From positions 1-64,000 of the forward strand of contig NZ_FOOQ01000001.1 of the NCBI RefSeq assembly GCF_900113245.1: DNA of 64,000 bases, in the 5' to 3' direction. The DNA comes from Halopelagius inordinatus. Its GTDB lineage: Archaea > Halobacteriota > Halobacteria > Halobacteriales > Haloferacaceae. This document shows positions 34,561 to 44,179 of the stretch, piece by piece; position 1 is the stretch's first letter, and every line of letters starts with the position of its first letter. Position numbers and translations under genes: made by a program. The notes beneath the pieces were generated by a model. It did not search any database and was not told the DNA's origin. It saw only the letters and a program-made list of their open reading frames with translations.

Positions 34561-36738
34561 TCAGGGACTCGGCGGCGCGCCGTCGTACGCGTCGTGGTCG
34601 GCGTAGAAGTTCAACATCGCGAACTTCAGTTTTCTGCGTGAGACGTCTACGAGTTCCGCGCGCTCTTCGGGCGGGAACGTCGAACGGACGCCGTACTTGC
34701 CCATCTCGGAACTCGCCCGCGTGTAGCGTTTGTCAGCCAACACGCGGACGCCGAAGTCGTCGGGCGACCGGATGACGCGCCCGAGGGCCTGCCGGGTCTT
34801 CCGAATCGTCGGAATCTCGACGGCGTAGCGCCACCCGGCCGCTCTCCGGTCGCCGTACGCTCTGTCGTAGGCGTCCTGTATCGCCTCCATCCGCTCGGAG
34901 AGATGCGGGTACGGGACGCCGACGACGACGACGGTTCGCGCGTCGTCGCCGTCGAAACTCACGCCCTCCGCGAGCGTTCCCCAAAGCGAGGTCAGGAGGA
35001 CCGCTCCGTCGCAGTCTACGAACCGCTGGCGCAACTCCTCCGTGGGCGTCCCCGCCTCGTCCAACAGCAAGCGGTCGGTCACGTCCGCCCGGTCGGTCAG
35101 CCGTTCGTGGTAGCGTTCGGCCTCGGCGTACGACGGGAAGAACACCAGCGTGTTCCCCGGCGTGAACCGTGAGGCGTCGGCGAGAACGTCCGTCAGTTTC
35201 TCTTGGGTCCGCGGTTCCTCGCGTTCGCTCTTGAAGAGGGCGGGCGTCTCGACGGTCAGCGTTCGGCGGTTCTCCTCGGGGTACTCCAACCCGTACGCCA
35301 TCGTCTTCGGGTCCGAGAGGCCGAGCACGTCCGCCGCCACGTCGAACGGTCGGAGCGTCGCGCTCATGAGGATGCTCGCGTGCACCTCCTCGAACAGCGT
35401 CTCGGTCACCTCCCGCGGGATGCAGGTGTACAGTTCGGCGCGCCCGTACATCTCCTCGGTACCGCCCTCGCGTCGGACCGAACACATCGGATGCTGGCCG
35501 AGTTTCGCGCCGTCGGCCATCCACGCCTCGACGAACGCCGCCGCCTGTAGCGTCTGGCACTCCTTTCTCGTCGTCGTCTCGCCGTCTTTGTACGCCTCCT
35601 CGTACTCCCTGTCGAGGCGCTTGCCCAACTGGAGGGCGAGGTCGACTTCCGCGTCGATGCCGCGGCCCTCGTATCTATCGAGGAAGCCGAGCGTCAACTC
35701 GTCGCGCCTGTCGCGGTTGGCGATAGACAGGTCGTGCCAGTCGTCGCCGACCTGTTCGCGTTCGCCGAAGCCGAGCGCGTCGTCGTACGTCTCTCGAAGC
35801 GCGCCGAGGAACGCCGAGAGGACGTTCCGCGCCGCCTCGGCCCGGGAGTCATCGGCGTCTTCGAGTTCGTTCAGCGCCTGTTCGAGCGTGTTCTCCGTGA
35901 GGCTCCGACTCGCGTGGTCCCGGGCGGCCGACTCGATGTTGTGCGCCTCGTCGAAGACGGTGATGACGTCCTCGGGGTCGCGGTTCAACCACCGGAAGAA
36001 CTGCTCGCGGATGTTCGGGTCCAACAGGTGGTGGTAGTTACAGACGACGAGGTCGACCTCCTCCATCCCCTCTTTCAGCAGTTCGTAGCCGCACAACTGC
36101 CGTCTGTCGGCGTAGTCGTAGATGTCCTCGGGCGTCCGCACGTCGTCGAACAGCCACTGGAAGAACTCCTCGGTGTTCTCGGTGAGGTTGTTGTGGTAGT
36201 ACTCGCAGATGTTCCCCTCCCGGAGTTCCTCGAGTTCCTCCTCTAGCTGGTCGAGTTCGTCCGTGACGGCGGTTCGGGCCTCCGCCGCACCGTCTTCGCC
36301 CTCCCGCATCCGTTCGACGAGGGCGTTTGCCTGCTCGGACAACTCCTCTCTGTCCTCTTGTTTTTCGACCAGACTGCGCGTCGTGTCCCGGAGCGTCTGG
36401 CACTCCTGATAGTCGACGCCGATGTGACACATCGACGACTTGCCTTTGAACACGACGGCGCGAATCGCCTCCTCGTCGGCGATGGCCCGCGCGTCCTCGA
36501 CGAACTGGCGCATCTGCTGGTGGACGTTCGTCGTGATGACCACCGTCTTGTCTTCCCGCTGTGCGCACTCCAACGCCGGAACCAACGCCGAGAGCGTCTT
36601 GCCCGTCCCCGGCGCTCCTTCGATGAGCACGTCTCGCTCCTCGTCTAACGCCTCGGCGATGCCCGCCATCGCCGCGCGCTGATTCGGATACGGCCGGTCG
36701 TACGGGAAGAACCGCATGTGCCCGCTCGTCTCTGCCAC
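34561..36738 (-). CDS. XPD/Rad3-type ATP-dependent DNA helicase with Fe-S cluster
   Basis: A 725-residue superfamily 2 5'-3' helicase. Walker A is GAPGTGKT (41-48), Walker B FDEAHNIE, and motif VI QALGRVIRSPDDFG. Four cysteines (C104, C113, C178, C216) lie in the inserted domain where XPD binds a 4Fe-4S cluster. The segment between C113 and C178 is a charged coiled coil. An alternative ATG eight codons in (MRFFPYD) is possible. A TATA-like GGTTATAACG lies about 34 nt upstream. Roles may include DNA repair or G-quadruplex unwinding, which is untested here. Confidence 0.92.
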   Translation of the reverse strand: MAETSGHMRFFPYDRPYPNQRAAMAGIAEALDEERDVLIEGAPGTGKTLSALVPALECAQREDKTVVITTNVHQQMRQFVEDARAIADEEAIRAVVFKGKSSMCHIGVDYQECQTLRDTTRSLVEKQEDREELSEQANALVERMREGEDGAAEARTAVTDELDQLEEELEELREGNICEYYHNNLTENTEEFFQWLFDDVRTPEDIYDYADRRQLCGYELLKEGMEEVDLVVCNYHHLLDPNIREQFFRWLNRDPEDVITVFDEAHNIESAARDHASRSLTENTLEQALNELEDADDSRAEAARNVLSAFLGALRETYDDALGFGEREQVGDDWHDLSIANRDRRDELTLGFLDRYEGRGIDAEVDLALQLGKRLDREYEEAYKDGETTTRKECQTLQAAAFVEAWMADGAKLGQHPMCSVRREGGTEEMYGRAELYTCIPREVTETLFEEVHASILMSATLRPFDVAADVLGLSDPKTMAYGLEYPEENRRTLTVETPALFKSEREEPRTQEKLTDVLADASRFTPGNTLVFFPSYAEAERYHERLTDRADVTDRLLLDEAGTPTEELRQRFVDCDGAVLLTSLWGTLAEGVSFDGDDARTVVVVGVPYPHLSERMEAIQDAYDRAYGDRRAAGWRYAVEIPTIRKTRQALGRVIRSPDDFGVRVLADKRYTRASSEMGKYGVRSTFPPEERAELVDVSRRKLKFAMLNFYADHDAYDGAPPSP

Positions 36739-36969
36739 GTCCCCTCTTTGCCCGTCATCGGTTATAACGTCCCGGTTGGACGAGGTTCTCGCGTTCGACG
36801 GACGCGGAACCGAGCCTGTTTCCGACGAAGGCGATTCCGAACGCGCGGGCCTCTGTCCCCCCGCCGATGTCGCGTTCGACCCGGGACTCCGTGTTAACTC
36901 TTTCCCTGTGGTGTGTTACCGATGCTCGTCCGAGGTGGCGTTATCTCCCCGACGCGGCAATCTGCGGGT

Positions 36970-37437
36970 ATGGCGACCGAAACGACGACTGCCACGGCCG
37001 AATCGAACGAGAACTACCAATGGATGGGCGGCGTCGCGGCGGGCGCAGTCGCCGCAATCGCGATGGGCGCGATGATGGCGGTGCAGATGCGCCCCGTCCT
37101 CGAAGTGGCCATCCCCTCGATGTACTTTCTCACCGGCGGCGCGGCGGGATTCGCCGTCCACGTCGCCCACGGCGCGGTACTCGGCGTCGCGTTCGCGGCT
37201 ATCGCGTCCGCGCGTTCGGACCTGACGACGACGAAGAGCGCCGGCCTCGGTATCGCGTACGGCGTGGCCGTCTGGGCCGTCCTCGCCGTCGTGGTGATGC
37301 CGATATGGCTCTCGGCCGTCGGGTCGCCCGCGAACCCGCCGCTTCCGAACGTGAACGTCACGAGTCTGGTGGGCCACGTCGTCTACGGCGCGGTGCTCGG
37401 ACTGACCTATCCGACGCTTCGCGACGCCCTGCGCTGA
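36970..37437 (+). CDS. Four-helix haloarchaeal membrane protein
   Basis: A 155-residue membrane protein with about four helices: WMGGVAAGAVAAIAMGAMMAV, FAVHVAHGAVLGVAFAAIAS, LGIAYGVAVWAVLAVVVMPIW and LVGHVVYGAVLGLTYP. The two Gly-His repeats (HVAHGAVLGV and HVVYGAVLGL) suggest an internal duplication. Homologues have sometimes been called histidine kinases, but no kinase motif is present. Function unknown. ATG at 36970 is preferred over an upstream start. Confidence 0.75.
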   Translation: MATETTTATAESNENYQWMGGVAAGAVAAIAMGAMMAVQMRPVLEVAIPSMYFLTGGAAGFAVHVAHGAVLGVAFAAIASARSDLTTTKSAGLGIAYGVAVWAVLAVVVMPIWLSAVGSPANPPLPNVNVTSLVGHVVYGAVLGLTYPTLRDALR

Positions 37438-37521
37438 AGGACCGTCGAACCGGCCGACAGGAGTTGCGTCGGCCTCCTTTTCCGACGACACCTATTTAAC
37501 AATCTATTGTCAACTTCGGCT

Positions 37522-38271
37522 ATGCGTCCCCGAACCTCCACCGTCGCAGTCGCCCTCCTCCTCGTCCTCGCTGGGTGTGCTGCCGTCTCGAACGCGCCGA
37601 CCGCCGGCAGCGAGTGGGTCTCTCCGTCGGATCCGCTCCCCGACGAACTTCCGCCGGGCGTCTCCGAATCGGGCGTCGATTCCGACGCGTTGCTCGAAGC
37701 GAACCGCGCCGCCCTCGAAGACGAGAGTTTCGCCCTCCGAACCAACGGCACGGATTCCGTCGGGTCGTCCGAAGAAGTAGTACGTGCCGTCGCAGACCGC
37801 TCTCGCGTCCGCTTGGACCTGAAGACGGGCGGACCCGATAGGGAGGTGTTCCTCGACGGAGAGACACTCTTCGTCCGGACGCACCGCGGGAACGACACTG
37901 CCGTGCGGACGGCACCGCGGACGAAAGACGCCGACGTCGTCCCAGACTCGTTTGTCCGCGACGACAGACTCGCGCAGTTCGCCCGCGCCGCAGCGCACGA
38001 ACCGGTCGGAACCGTCGAACGCGACGGAGAGACGCTGGTCGTCCTCGAAGCCGACGAGTCGGACCCCTCCGGGGAGGCGTTCGACGACCTGACCGTCGAG
38101 ACGTTCCGGTCGCAGATTCTCGTCGGGAGCGACGGCGTCGTCCGCGAGTTCCACGGCGTGGTCGAGGGAACCGACGAGTCGGGCGACGAGTTCCGAATCG
38201 ACCACCGATACGCGCTCGAAGAACTCGGCAAGGTGAGCGTCGAGAAGCCCACATGGGCCGAAGCGGACTGA
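37522..38271 (+). CDS. Sec-type haloarchaeal lipoprotein
   Basis: A 249-residue protein with a signal peptide MRPRTSTVAVALLLVLAGC ending in a lipobox cysteine at residue 19. The mature part is acidic with LLEANRAALEDESFALRTNG and a C-terminal VGSDGVVREFHGVVEGTDESGDEFRIDHRY, the pattern of a widespread family of haloarchaeal outer-surface lipoproteins. A TATA box CTATTTAAC is centred about 26 nt upstream, so the transcript is leaderless. Function unknown. Confidence 0.8.
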   Translation: MRPRTSTVAVALLLVLAGCAAVSNAPTAGSEWVSPSDPLPDELPPGVSESGVDSDALLEANRAALEDESFALRTNGTDSVGSSEEVVRAVADRSRVRLDLKTGGPDREVFLDGETLFVRTHRGNDTAVRTAPRTKDADVVPDSFVRDDRLAQFARAAAHEPVGTVERDGETLVVLEADESDPSGEAFDDLTVETFRSQILVGSDGVVREFHGVVEGTDESGDEFRIDHRYALEELGKVSVEKPTWAEAD

Positions 38272-38313
38272 AACCGACTCCGTGACGCTCGTCGATACGT
38301 AGACGACTCGCGG

Positions 38314-39486
38314 TCAGTACCCCAATCCGAGCGCCCTGTTCCCGGCGAGCAATCCGCCGGCGACGGCGAGGAGAGCCATCAGAAACCCGAAGGCGACGCC
38401 CCACCCGAACGAGTCCGCCAGCACGCCGACGACGACGGACCCCGACGCGGCGACGACCATGTACGCCGTCCGAATCAGTCCGAATCCGGAACTCTGCTCG
38501 TCCGCGGAGAGCGAGTCCATGAAGCGGGGGAACACCGCCGCCGCCCACCCCATCCCCAATCCGAGCAGACCGATACCGGCCACCATCCACGGAAGCCCGG
38601 GTCCGACGACGAGCACTCCGATGCCGGCGATGCTCGCGACCATGCACGCCCCCGCCGCGACGTCGCGGCCGAACCGGTCCGCCGCGGCACCGACGCCGAC
38701 CTGTAATACTCCTTGGGCGACGAAGTAGCCCGCAAAGAGACTCCCCGCGAGCGTCTGCGAGTAGCCGTGGTACTGGACGAAGAACGTCGGCAGAAACGAC
38801 GCCAACCCCTGCCAGACGAAGTCCGCGAGGGCGGCGACGACGCTCGTAAACAGTATCGTCGGCCGCGAGAGAAGCGTCGTCATCGGGCCGAGGTCGAACC
38901 GCTCTCGCATCCGCCCGTTCGGCCGTCGCGGTTCGGTCGGCCGAATCCGCCACCAGAAGAGAGCGACGACGGGGACGGCGAGGACGGCGACGAGTCCGAC
39001 GGCCACTCGCCACCCGTAGGAGACGGCAACCCACGCGACGGCGACGGGCGTCACCAGTCCCGCCAGCGGTCCGCCCCCGTTGTGCAGTCCGATGGCTTTC
39101 CCGATGTCGTCGTACGTTCGAGTAATGAGGGCGGTTGCGACGCTGTAGTGCAGGCCCGCGGCCGCACCCAGAAGCACCGTCCCGAGGACGAACACGCCGA
39201 ATCCGGGCGACGACGCTATCAGGAACGTGGTGGCTCCGGTCCCGCCGACGGAGACGAGGATGACGGCGCGTTCGCCGAACCGGTCGGCGAGGACACCGCT
39301 CGGAAACTGGACCAGAGCGTACGCGACCCACATCGCGGTCAACGCGCCGCCGATGAGGGAGTTCGAGATGCCCAGGTCGGCGGCGATGTCGGGGATGATG
39401 GGACTGATGGCTAACCGCCCGACCATGGTCACGAAGAACGCGACGGTACAGAGGGTGAGAACCGTCTCTCGGTATCTCCATCGCAT
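38314..39486 (-). CDS. MFS transporter
   Basis: A 390-residue protein with 12 membrane helices. The inter-helix motif GVLADRFGERAVI follows helix 2 (matching the MFS motif GxLaDrxGxkxxl) and a related AAADRFGRDVAAG follows helix 8. It resembles drug/H+ antiporters, but no substrate can be inferred. The upstream intergenic region (about 80 nt) separates it from the second HalOD1 gene. Confidence 0.9.
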   Translation of the reverse strand: MRWRYRETVLTLCTVAFFVTMVGRLAISPIIPDIAADLGISNSLIGGALTAMWVAYALVQFPSGVLADRFGERAVILVSVGGTGATTFLIASSPGFGVFVLGTVLLGAAAGLHYSVATALITRTYDDIGKAIGLHNGGGPLAGLVTPVAVAWVAVSYGWRVAVGLVAVLAVPVVALFWWRIRPTEPRRPNGRMRERFDLGPMTTLLSRPTILFTSVVAALADFVWQGLASFLPTFFVQYHGYSQTLAGSLFAGYFVAQGVLQVGVGAAADRFGRDVAAGACMVASIAGIGVLVVGPGLPWMVAGIGLLGLGMGWAAAVFPRFMDSLSADEQSSGFGLIRTAYMVVAASGSVVVGVLADSFGWGVAFGFLMALLAVAGGLLAGNRALGLGY

Positions 39487-39565
39487 CTGTTCTACACGGG
39501 ACCCTAGACCGTGAAAACGCTACTTACTGCTCGGCGGCCCTCTCGCCGCAGTCGCGCGCCGACCG

Positions 39566-39784
39566 CTATCGCAGGTTCACGGCCCCAGTACCGGAGACGA
39601 CGACTGTGTATCCGTAGTACGCGAATCTGACTGCGGCCGGACAGTTCTGTGGTTCCTCCCCCTCGAACAACGCGTCCAAGGCGTCGACGTCGATACTCTC
39701 GCCGAGGGGGCGGTCGATTTCGATCGGTTCGACGCCCTCCGTGGCGGCGATGGCCTCTAACACCCTGACACTCGGGGGCTTCAT
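39566..39784 (-). CDS. HalOD1 domain protein, short
   Basis: A 72-residue protein, essentially one HalOD1 domain: PSVRVLEAIAATEGVEPIEIDRPLGESIDVDALDALFEG then VRFAYYGYTVVVSGTG. Paralogue of the protein at 25.3 kb, sharing the EGVEP, IDVDALDALFEG and YYGY patterns. It lies 74 nt downstream of a winged-helix gene on the same strand, suggesting joint expression. Confidence 0.8.
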   Translation of the reverse strand: MKPPSVRVLEAIAATEGVEPIEIDRPLGESIDVDALDALFEGEEPQNCPAAVRFAYYGYTVVVSGTGAVNLR

Positions 39785-39858
39785 GCTCTGGTCTCTCTCG
39801 GTTTCCCCGGCCCGACGAATCGCGCCTCGCCTATCCCGCGTTCACCGTCTCTCGGCGG

Positions 39859-40245
39859 CTATCCCGTCCCCGCCGACGGGGCGGGAAACGGGTCGAACAC
39901 GCTCCCCGAAACCGGCGTCGCCGCTATCTCCGCCAGTAGCGACGTCGACGCGACGTGTCCCGGCTCTCGGTCCCACCGGACGAACCCCGCTCTGTCGAGT
40001 TCGGGGAGATGCAGGTGGACGAGAGCGACGAGTGCGGCCGTCCGCCGTTCGTCCGTCACCTCCGCGACGGTGACGCCGTCTTCCGCGGCGGCGACTTCGG
40101 ACGCGAGTCGGTCCACGCTCACCGGCGACTGGCGCGCGGCCACGCATCTGAGAACGGTCCGCCGGTGAGGATGGGTGAGAGCCTTGTAAACGGCGTTCTG
40201 TAAGTCGTCGGGGCGTGAAATCCACTCTTCCTGGTCTTTCGACAT
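39859..40245 (-). CDS. Winged-helix regulator-like protein (haloarchaeal)
   Basis: A 128-residue protein with a helical DNA-binding-like pattern: LQNAVYKALTHPHRRTVLRCVAARQSPVSVDRLASEVAAA followed by LVHLHLPELDRAGFVRWDREPGHVAST. This matches the common haloarchaeal wHTH family often found beside sensor or HalOD1 genes. ATG at 40245. It may be an operon with the HalOD1 gene; a bacterio-opsin activator-like regulator follows upstream, also on the minus strand. Confidence 0.8.
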   Translation of the reverse strand: MSKDQEEWISRPDDLQNAVYKALTHPHRRTVLRCVAARQSPVSVDRLASEVAAAEDGVTVAEVTDERRTAALVALVHLHLPELDRAGFVRWDREPGHVASTSLLAEIAATPVSGSVFDPFPAPSAGTG

Positions 40246-40336
40246 AGTTGATGGGACGGTACAACGGACCAAAGGTACATCTCATGGGTAGTCATGCCCA
40301 TTATATTCTCGCCGACCGGTCGGCGGACGCGCGGCG

Positions 40337-40999
40337 CTAGTCGTTGTCGTCTGTCCGCGCGGACAGCGCCGACCTGAGAACCTTGTCCGCGCCTCGCCGG
40401 ACGCGTTCGGAGAACGCTTGTACCGACACGCCGAGTTCGTCGGCCAGTTCGTCGAACCCCACCTGTCTGGGCACCTCGAAGTACCCCCGTTCGACGGCGA
40501 GACTCAACGCCTCTCGTTGCGGCGCGGTCAGGCCGTACGCGTCGGTGGGGTGCGACGGCGTCGAGAGGTGGGCGATTCGGTCGAGTCGGTAGGGTATCTC
40601 GTGTCGCTTGCAGTAGACGTTGAACTTCGCGAGGCCGTCGTGGCTCTCGAATCGGATTCGGAACCGCCACCGCACGCCGTCGACGCACGCCTCCAGAATC
40701 GTCGCTCCCATCTCGTGTATCTCGTGCACGAGGCGTTCGGCGGACTCTTCCCACTCTACCTCACAGAGCGAGGAGTCCTCGAACTTGTCGCGGACGACGA
40801 CGGATCTGACGTAGTCGTTTTCGCGCATCGAGGTGACGAACTCCGCTCTGCCGTCGCCGCGCGCCCAGACGTAGGGCATGATTCGCGACCCCGCCGGGAC
40901 GGCGCGTTCGACGTCTATCGACAGACCGGGGGCTGCCGCTATCGTCTCACCGAAGAGAAACTGGTCGGCGGGTACCGAGAACTCGGCGACGATACTCAT
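40337..40999 (-). CDS. Bacterio-opsin activator-like HTH-10 regulator
   Basis: A 220-residue regulator. The N-terminal region (about 1-150) is a Bat-type sensory domain. The C-terminal HTH_10 domain (about 160-215) reads LTAPQREALSLAVERGYFEVPRQVGFDELADELGVSVQAFSERVRRG, the signature of haloarchaeal Bat family activators. No PAS or GAF motif is obvious. The ATG at 40999 was chosen; an in-frame start nine codons upstream is possible. The target is unknown. Confidence 0.85.
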   Translation of the reverse strand: MSIVAEFSVPADQFLFGETIAAAPGLSIDVERAVPAGSRIMPYVWARGDGRAEFVTSMRENDYVRSVVVRDKFEDSSLCEVEWEESAERLVHEIHEMGATILEACVDGVRWRFRIRFESHDGLAKFNVYCKRHEIPYRLDRIAHLSTPSHPTDAYGLTAPQREALSLAVERGYFEVPRQVGFDELADELGVSVQAFSERVRRGADKVLRSALSARTDDND

Positions 41000-41060
41000 C
41001 AGTCTCGGTACGAGTTCCCACGGCATAGAACCCCACGAGAATACCGCTTGGCTACCGACG

Positions 41061-41957
41061 CTACTCCAACAACTCTACGAGAAGCCCCTTTTGGGCGTGC
41101 AGGCGGTTCTCGGCTTGGTCCCAGACGAGAGCGCGGTCCGATTCGAGGACGTCGTGGCTTATCTCCTCGCCGCGGTGGGCGGGCAGACAGTGCATCACCT
41201 TCGCGTTCGTCTCCGAGAGCAGGGTCTCGTTCACCTGATACCCCTCGAACGCCTGCAGTTTCTCGTGGCGTTGGGACTCTTGGCCCATCGAAATCCAGAC
41301 GTCGGTGTACACAACGTCCGCGTCTTCGACGGCCGCCTCGGGACTGTCGACGATGGTCGGTTCGTGGCCGAGGTCCGCGGCCTGTTCGACGACGTCGTCG
41401 TCCATCCCGTAGTCCGACGGCGTCGCCACCGTCAGGTCGAGTCCGGCCATCGCCGCGCCGACGACGAACGACTGGCCGACGTTGTTGCCGTCGCCGACCC
41501 ACGCCGCCTGCACCCCGTCGAACCCGCCGAACTCCTCTTGTATCGTCAGCAGGTCCGCGAGCGTCTGGCAGGGGTGGGCGTCGTCGGTCAGACCGTTCAC
41601 CACCGGCACGTCGGCGTAGTCGGCTATCTCCACGAGGTCGTCGTGCGAGAACAACCGCGCCATCACCACGTCCACGTAGCGCGAGAGGACGCGCGAGGTG
41701 TCCGAGATGGGTTCGCCGTGGCCCAGTTGGATGTCGTCGGGGCCGAGGAAGACGGCGTGGCCGCCCAGTTGCGTCATGCCCGTCTCGAAAGAGATTCGCG
41801 TCCGGGTGCTCGGTTTCTCGAAGAGCATCCCGAGCGTCTGTTCGGGGAGTCGCGAGTCGTCCTCGCCGCTCTTTATCGCGGCGGCGCGGTCGAGTATCGT
41901 CTGTAGTTCGTCCGTCGTGATGTCGTCGATGTCGAGGAAGTGGTCGGTTTCGAGCAT
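41061..41957 (-). CDS. argF: Ornithine carbamoyltransferase
   Basis: Makes citrulline from ornithine and carbamoyl phosphate. The 298-residue length is typical. Seen: the carbamoyl-phosphate site KPSTRTRISFE (about 50-60), the second carbamoyl-phosphate motif HPCQTLADLL, and the ornithine signature HCLPAHRGEEI. Last gene of the argWXCBDEF series, 15 nt after argE. The conserved HCLP (ornithine type) rather than an aspartate-binding loop distinguishes it from aspartate carbamoyltransferase. Confidence 0.96.
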   Translation of the reverse strand: MLETDHFLDIDDITTDELQTILDRAAAIKSGEDDSRLPEQTLGMLFEKPSTRTRISFETGMTQLGGHAVFLGPDDIQLGHGEPISDTSRVLSRYVDVVMARLFSHDDLVEIADYADVPVVNGLTDDAHPCQTLADLLTIQEEFGGFDGVQAAWVGDGNNVGQSFVVGAAMAGLDLTVATPSDYGMDDDVVEQAADLGHEPTIVDSPEAAVEDADVVYTDVWISMGQESQRHEKLQAFEGYQVNETLLSETNAKVMHCLPAHRGEEISHDVLESDRALVWDQAENRLHAQKGLLVELLE

Positions 41958-41972
41958 CCGGATAATCTCAGG

Positions 41973-43046
41973 TTAGTCGGTGAGCGTCTCGCAGACGCTC
42001 GTCAGCACCTCGATGGAACTGTCGTACTCCGCGAGGTCTACGTGTTCGTTCGGCGAGTGGTCCAACTCCGAGTCGCCGGGACCGTACGTCGCCATGGGGC
42101 AGTCCCAGACGCCGGCGAAGATGTTCATGTCGCTCGTCCCCGTCTTCCGGAGCAAGCGGGGGTCGCCCTCCTCCTCGCGGATGGCGACGCGGAACGCCCG
42201 CGCCACCTCGGTTCGGGGACTCGTCATCACGGGCGGGATGGGCTTTTCCCAGTGGACGCTTCCGCGGGTGAGTTCGCCCTCGGCGACTTCGCGCACGTCG
42301 TCGATGGTGTAGCGCGGGGGAACGCGGAACTGCACGTCCACCGTCGCCTCCACCGCGAGGCCGTCCTCGGTGGGGCCGCCGTCGAACGTGACGGGTTTCG
42401 TCGTGACGGTGTCGAAGACGCCGTCGGACTCGTCCTCGTCGAAGAAGTCCGCGACGCGAGACCACCAGTTGACCGCGGACTGGATGGCGTTGTTCTCCGG
42501 GCGCGAGGAGTGGCCGAGTTCGCTCGTCGAGACGTACGTCCCGGAGAGAAACCCGCGGTATCCGAGCGTGATGCCGTCCCAGCCGGAGGGTTCGCCGTTG
42601 ACGACGGCGTCGGGTTGCTCGCGGGTCTCCGCGAGATGCCACGCGCCGCGGGAGTTCGTCTCCTCGCCGACGACGCCGACGAAGGAGACGCCCGTGCGGA
42701 CGGCGGCGACGGCCATCGCCGCGAGGGGGCCGGTGGCGTCGACGCTTCCGCGCCCCCAGAGGACGCCCTCTTCGACTTTCACGGGCACGTCGCCCGGCAC
42801 GGTGTCGATGTGGGAGGTCAAAAGCACCGAGTCGTCGGCGGGCGCGCGCACGTTGCCCACCTCGTCTATCCACACCTCGCGGCCGTGCTCTTCGAAGTAC
42901 GATTTCAGGCGTTCGGCGGCGGCGGACTCGTCGCCCGACGGCGAGGGGATGGAGACGAGGTCAGCCAAGAGCGTCTGCGCTTCCGTCAGCCCCTCGGTCA
43001 GGTCGTCCTGCACGTCGAAGACGTCGTGGTCGAGTTCGATGCTCAT
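41973..43046 (-). CDS. argE: Deacylase releasing ornithine from ArgW (ArgE/LysK, M20 family)
   Basis: Zinc M20 peptidase-family enzyme that cleaves ornithine from the carrier protein ArgW in the carrier route. The 357 residues contain the metal-binding LLTSHIDTVPGD (about 80), GRGSVDATGPLAAM, the catalytic Glu in VGVVGEETNSRG and GTSDMNIFAG near the end. Its start overlaps the argD stop by 4 nt (ATGA), implying coupling. The enzyme may also act on lysine precursors; the arg context favours ornithine. Confidence 0.92.
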   Translation of the reverse strand: MSIELDHDVFDVQDDLTEGLTEAQTLLADLVSIPSPSGDESAAAERLKSYFEEHGREVWIDEVGNVRAPADDSVLLTSHIDTVPGDVPVKVEEGVLWGRGSVDATGPLAAMAVAAVRTGVSFVGVVGEETNSRGAWHLAETREQPDAVVNGEPSGWDGITLGYRGFLSGTYVSTSELGHSSRPENNAIQSAVNWWSRVADFFDEDESDGVFDTVTTKPVTFDGGPTEDGLAVEATVDVQFRVPPRYTIDDVREVAEGELTRGSVHWEKPIPPVMTSPRTEVARAFRVAIREEEGDPRLLRKTGTSDMNIFAGVWDCPMATYGPGDSELDHSPNEHVDLAEYDSSIEVLTSVCETLTD

Positions 43047-44179
43047 CCGAGCACCTCCGCGAACGACTCGACGAACTGGTCGGCGTGCGATTCGTCTATC
43101 ACCAACGGCGGAAGCAGACGCACGACGGTCCGACCCGCGGGGAGCGCCAGAATCTGCTCTTTCAGCGCGAGGTTCTTCAGCACGCGGTTCGCGCCGCGCT
43201 TGACCTGAATCCCGATGAGCAGGCCGTCGCCGCGGACATCCCGCACGGGCAGGTCCTCCTCCTCTGCGACGCGTTCTATCTCCGAGCGGAGGTACTCGCC
43301 GATTTCGGCGGCGTGGCCGGGTAAATCCTCCTCGACGACGGTATCGAGCGTCGCGTTCGCCGCGGCGCAGACGACGGGGCCACCGCTGAACGTGGACCCG
43401 TGGTTGCCGGACTCCTCGGCTATCCAGTCTCGAACTATCGTCGCGCCGAGGGGGAGTCCGTTCGCGATGCCTTTCGCTGACGTTATCGCGTCGGGGACGA
43501 CGCCGGTCTGTTCGCACGCCCAGAGCGTGCCCGTCCGGCCGATGCCCGTCTGAATCTCGTCGAAGACGAGGGCCGCACCCGCGTCTTCCGTCGCCTCGCG
43601 GGCGACGTTCAGATACTCCGTCGTCGCGGGGTGGACGCCGCCCTCTCCCTGTACGGGTTCGAGGAAGACGGCGGCCGTCTCCTCGTCCACCGCCTCGCGC
43701 AGTTCCGCGGCGTCGCCGTAGGAGACGAACTCGACGTCGCCCGCGAGCGGTTCGAAGGACCGTTTGTACTCGTCTTTCCACGTCATCGCGAGAGCGCCCA
43801 TCGTCCGGCCGTGGAACGCGCGCTTCGTGGCGATAATCTTCGAGCGACCGGTGGCCGAGCGAGCGAACTTCATCGCCGCCTCGTTGGCTTCGGTGCCGGA
43901 GTTACAGAGCCAGACGTTCGACAGGTCGCCGGGTGCCACCGTCGCGAGTTTCTCGTACAGTTCGGTGCGCGCGGCGACGGGGTACGACGCCTGCACGTAC
44001 GTCAGTTTGGCCGCCTGCTCCTGTACCGCCTCGGTGACGGCGGGGTGAGAGTGGCCGAGGGCCGCGACGGCGTACGACGCGCCGAAGTCGAGATACTCGG
44101 TGCCGTCGGGGCTGTACAGATACGCGCCCTCGCCGGACTCTATCTCGATGGGTTTCTCGGAGAAGACGAACCCGCTCAT
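43043..44179 (-). CDS. argD: ArgW-glutamate-semialdehyde aminotransferase (ArgD/LysJ)
   Basis: PLP class-III aminotransferase converting the carrier-bound glutamate semialdehyde to ornithine. The 378 residues show [24 protein letters not shown] near the start, [12 protein letters not shown] with the cofactor-binding Asp, and [15 protein letters not shown] with the PLP lysine. It overlaps argE by 4 nt and argB by 4 nt (ATGA-type), so it is cotranscribed and likely translationally coupled. Confidence 0.95.
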   Translation of the reverse strand: MSGFVFSEKPIEIESGEGAYLYSPDGTEYLDFGASYAVAALGHSHPAVTEAVQEQAAKLTYVQASYPVAARTELYEKLATVAPGDLSNVWLCNSGTEANEAAMKFARSATGRSKIIATKRAFHGRTMGALAMTWKDEYKRSFEPLAGDVEFVSYGDAAELREAVDEETAAVFLEPVQGEGGVHPATTEYLNVAREATEDAGAALVFDEIQTGIGRTGTLWACEQTGVVPDAITSAKGIANGLPLGATIVRDWIAEESGNHGSTFSGGPVVCAAANATLDTVVEEDLPGHAAEIGEYLRSEIERVAEEEDLPVRDVRGDGLLIGIQVKRGANRVLKNLALKEQILALPAGRTVVRLLPPLVIDESHADQFVESFAEVLG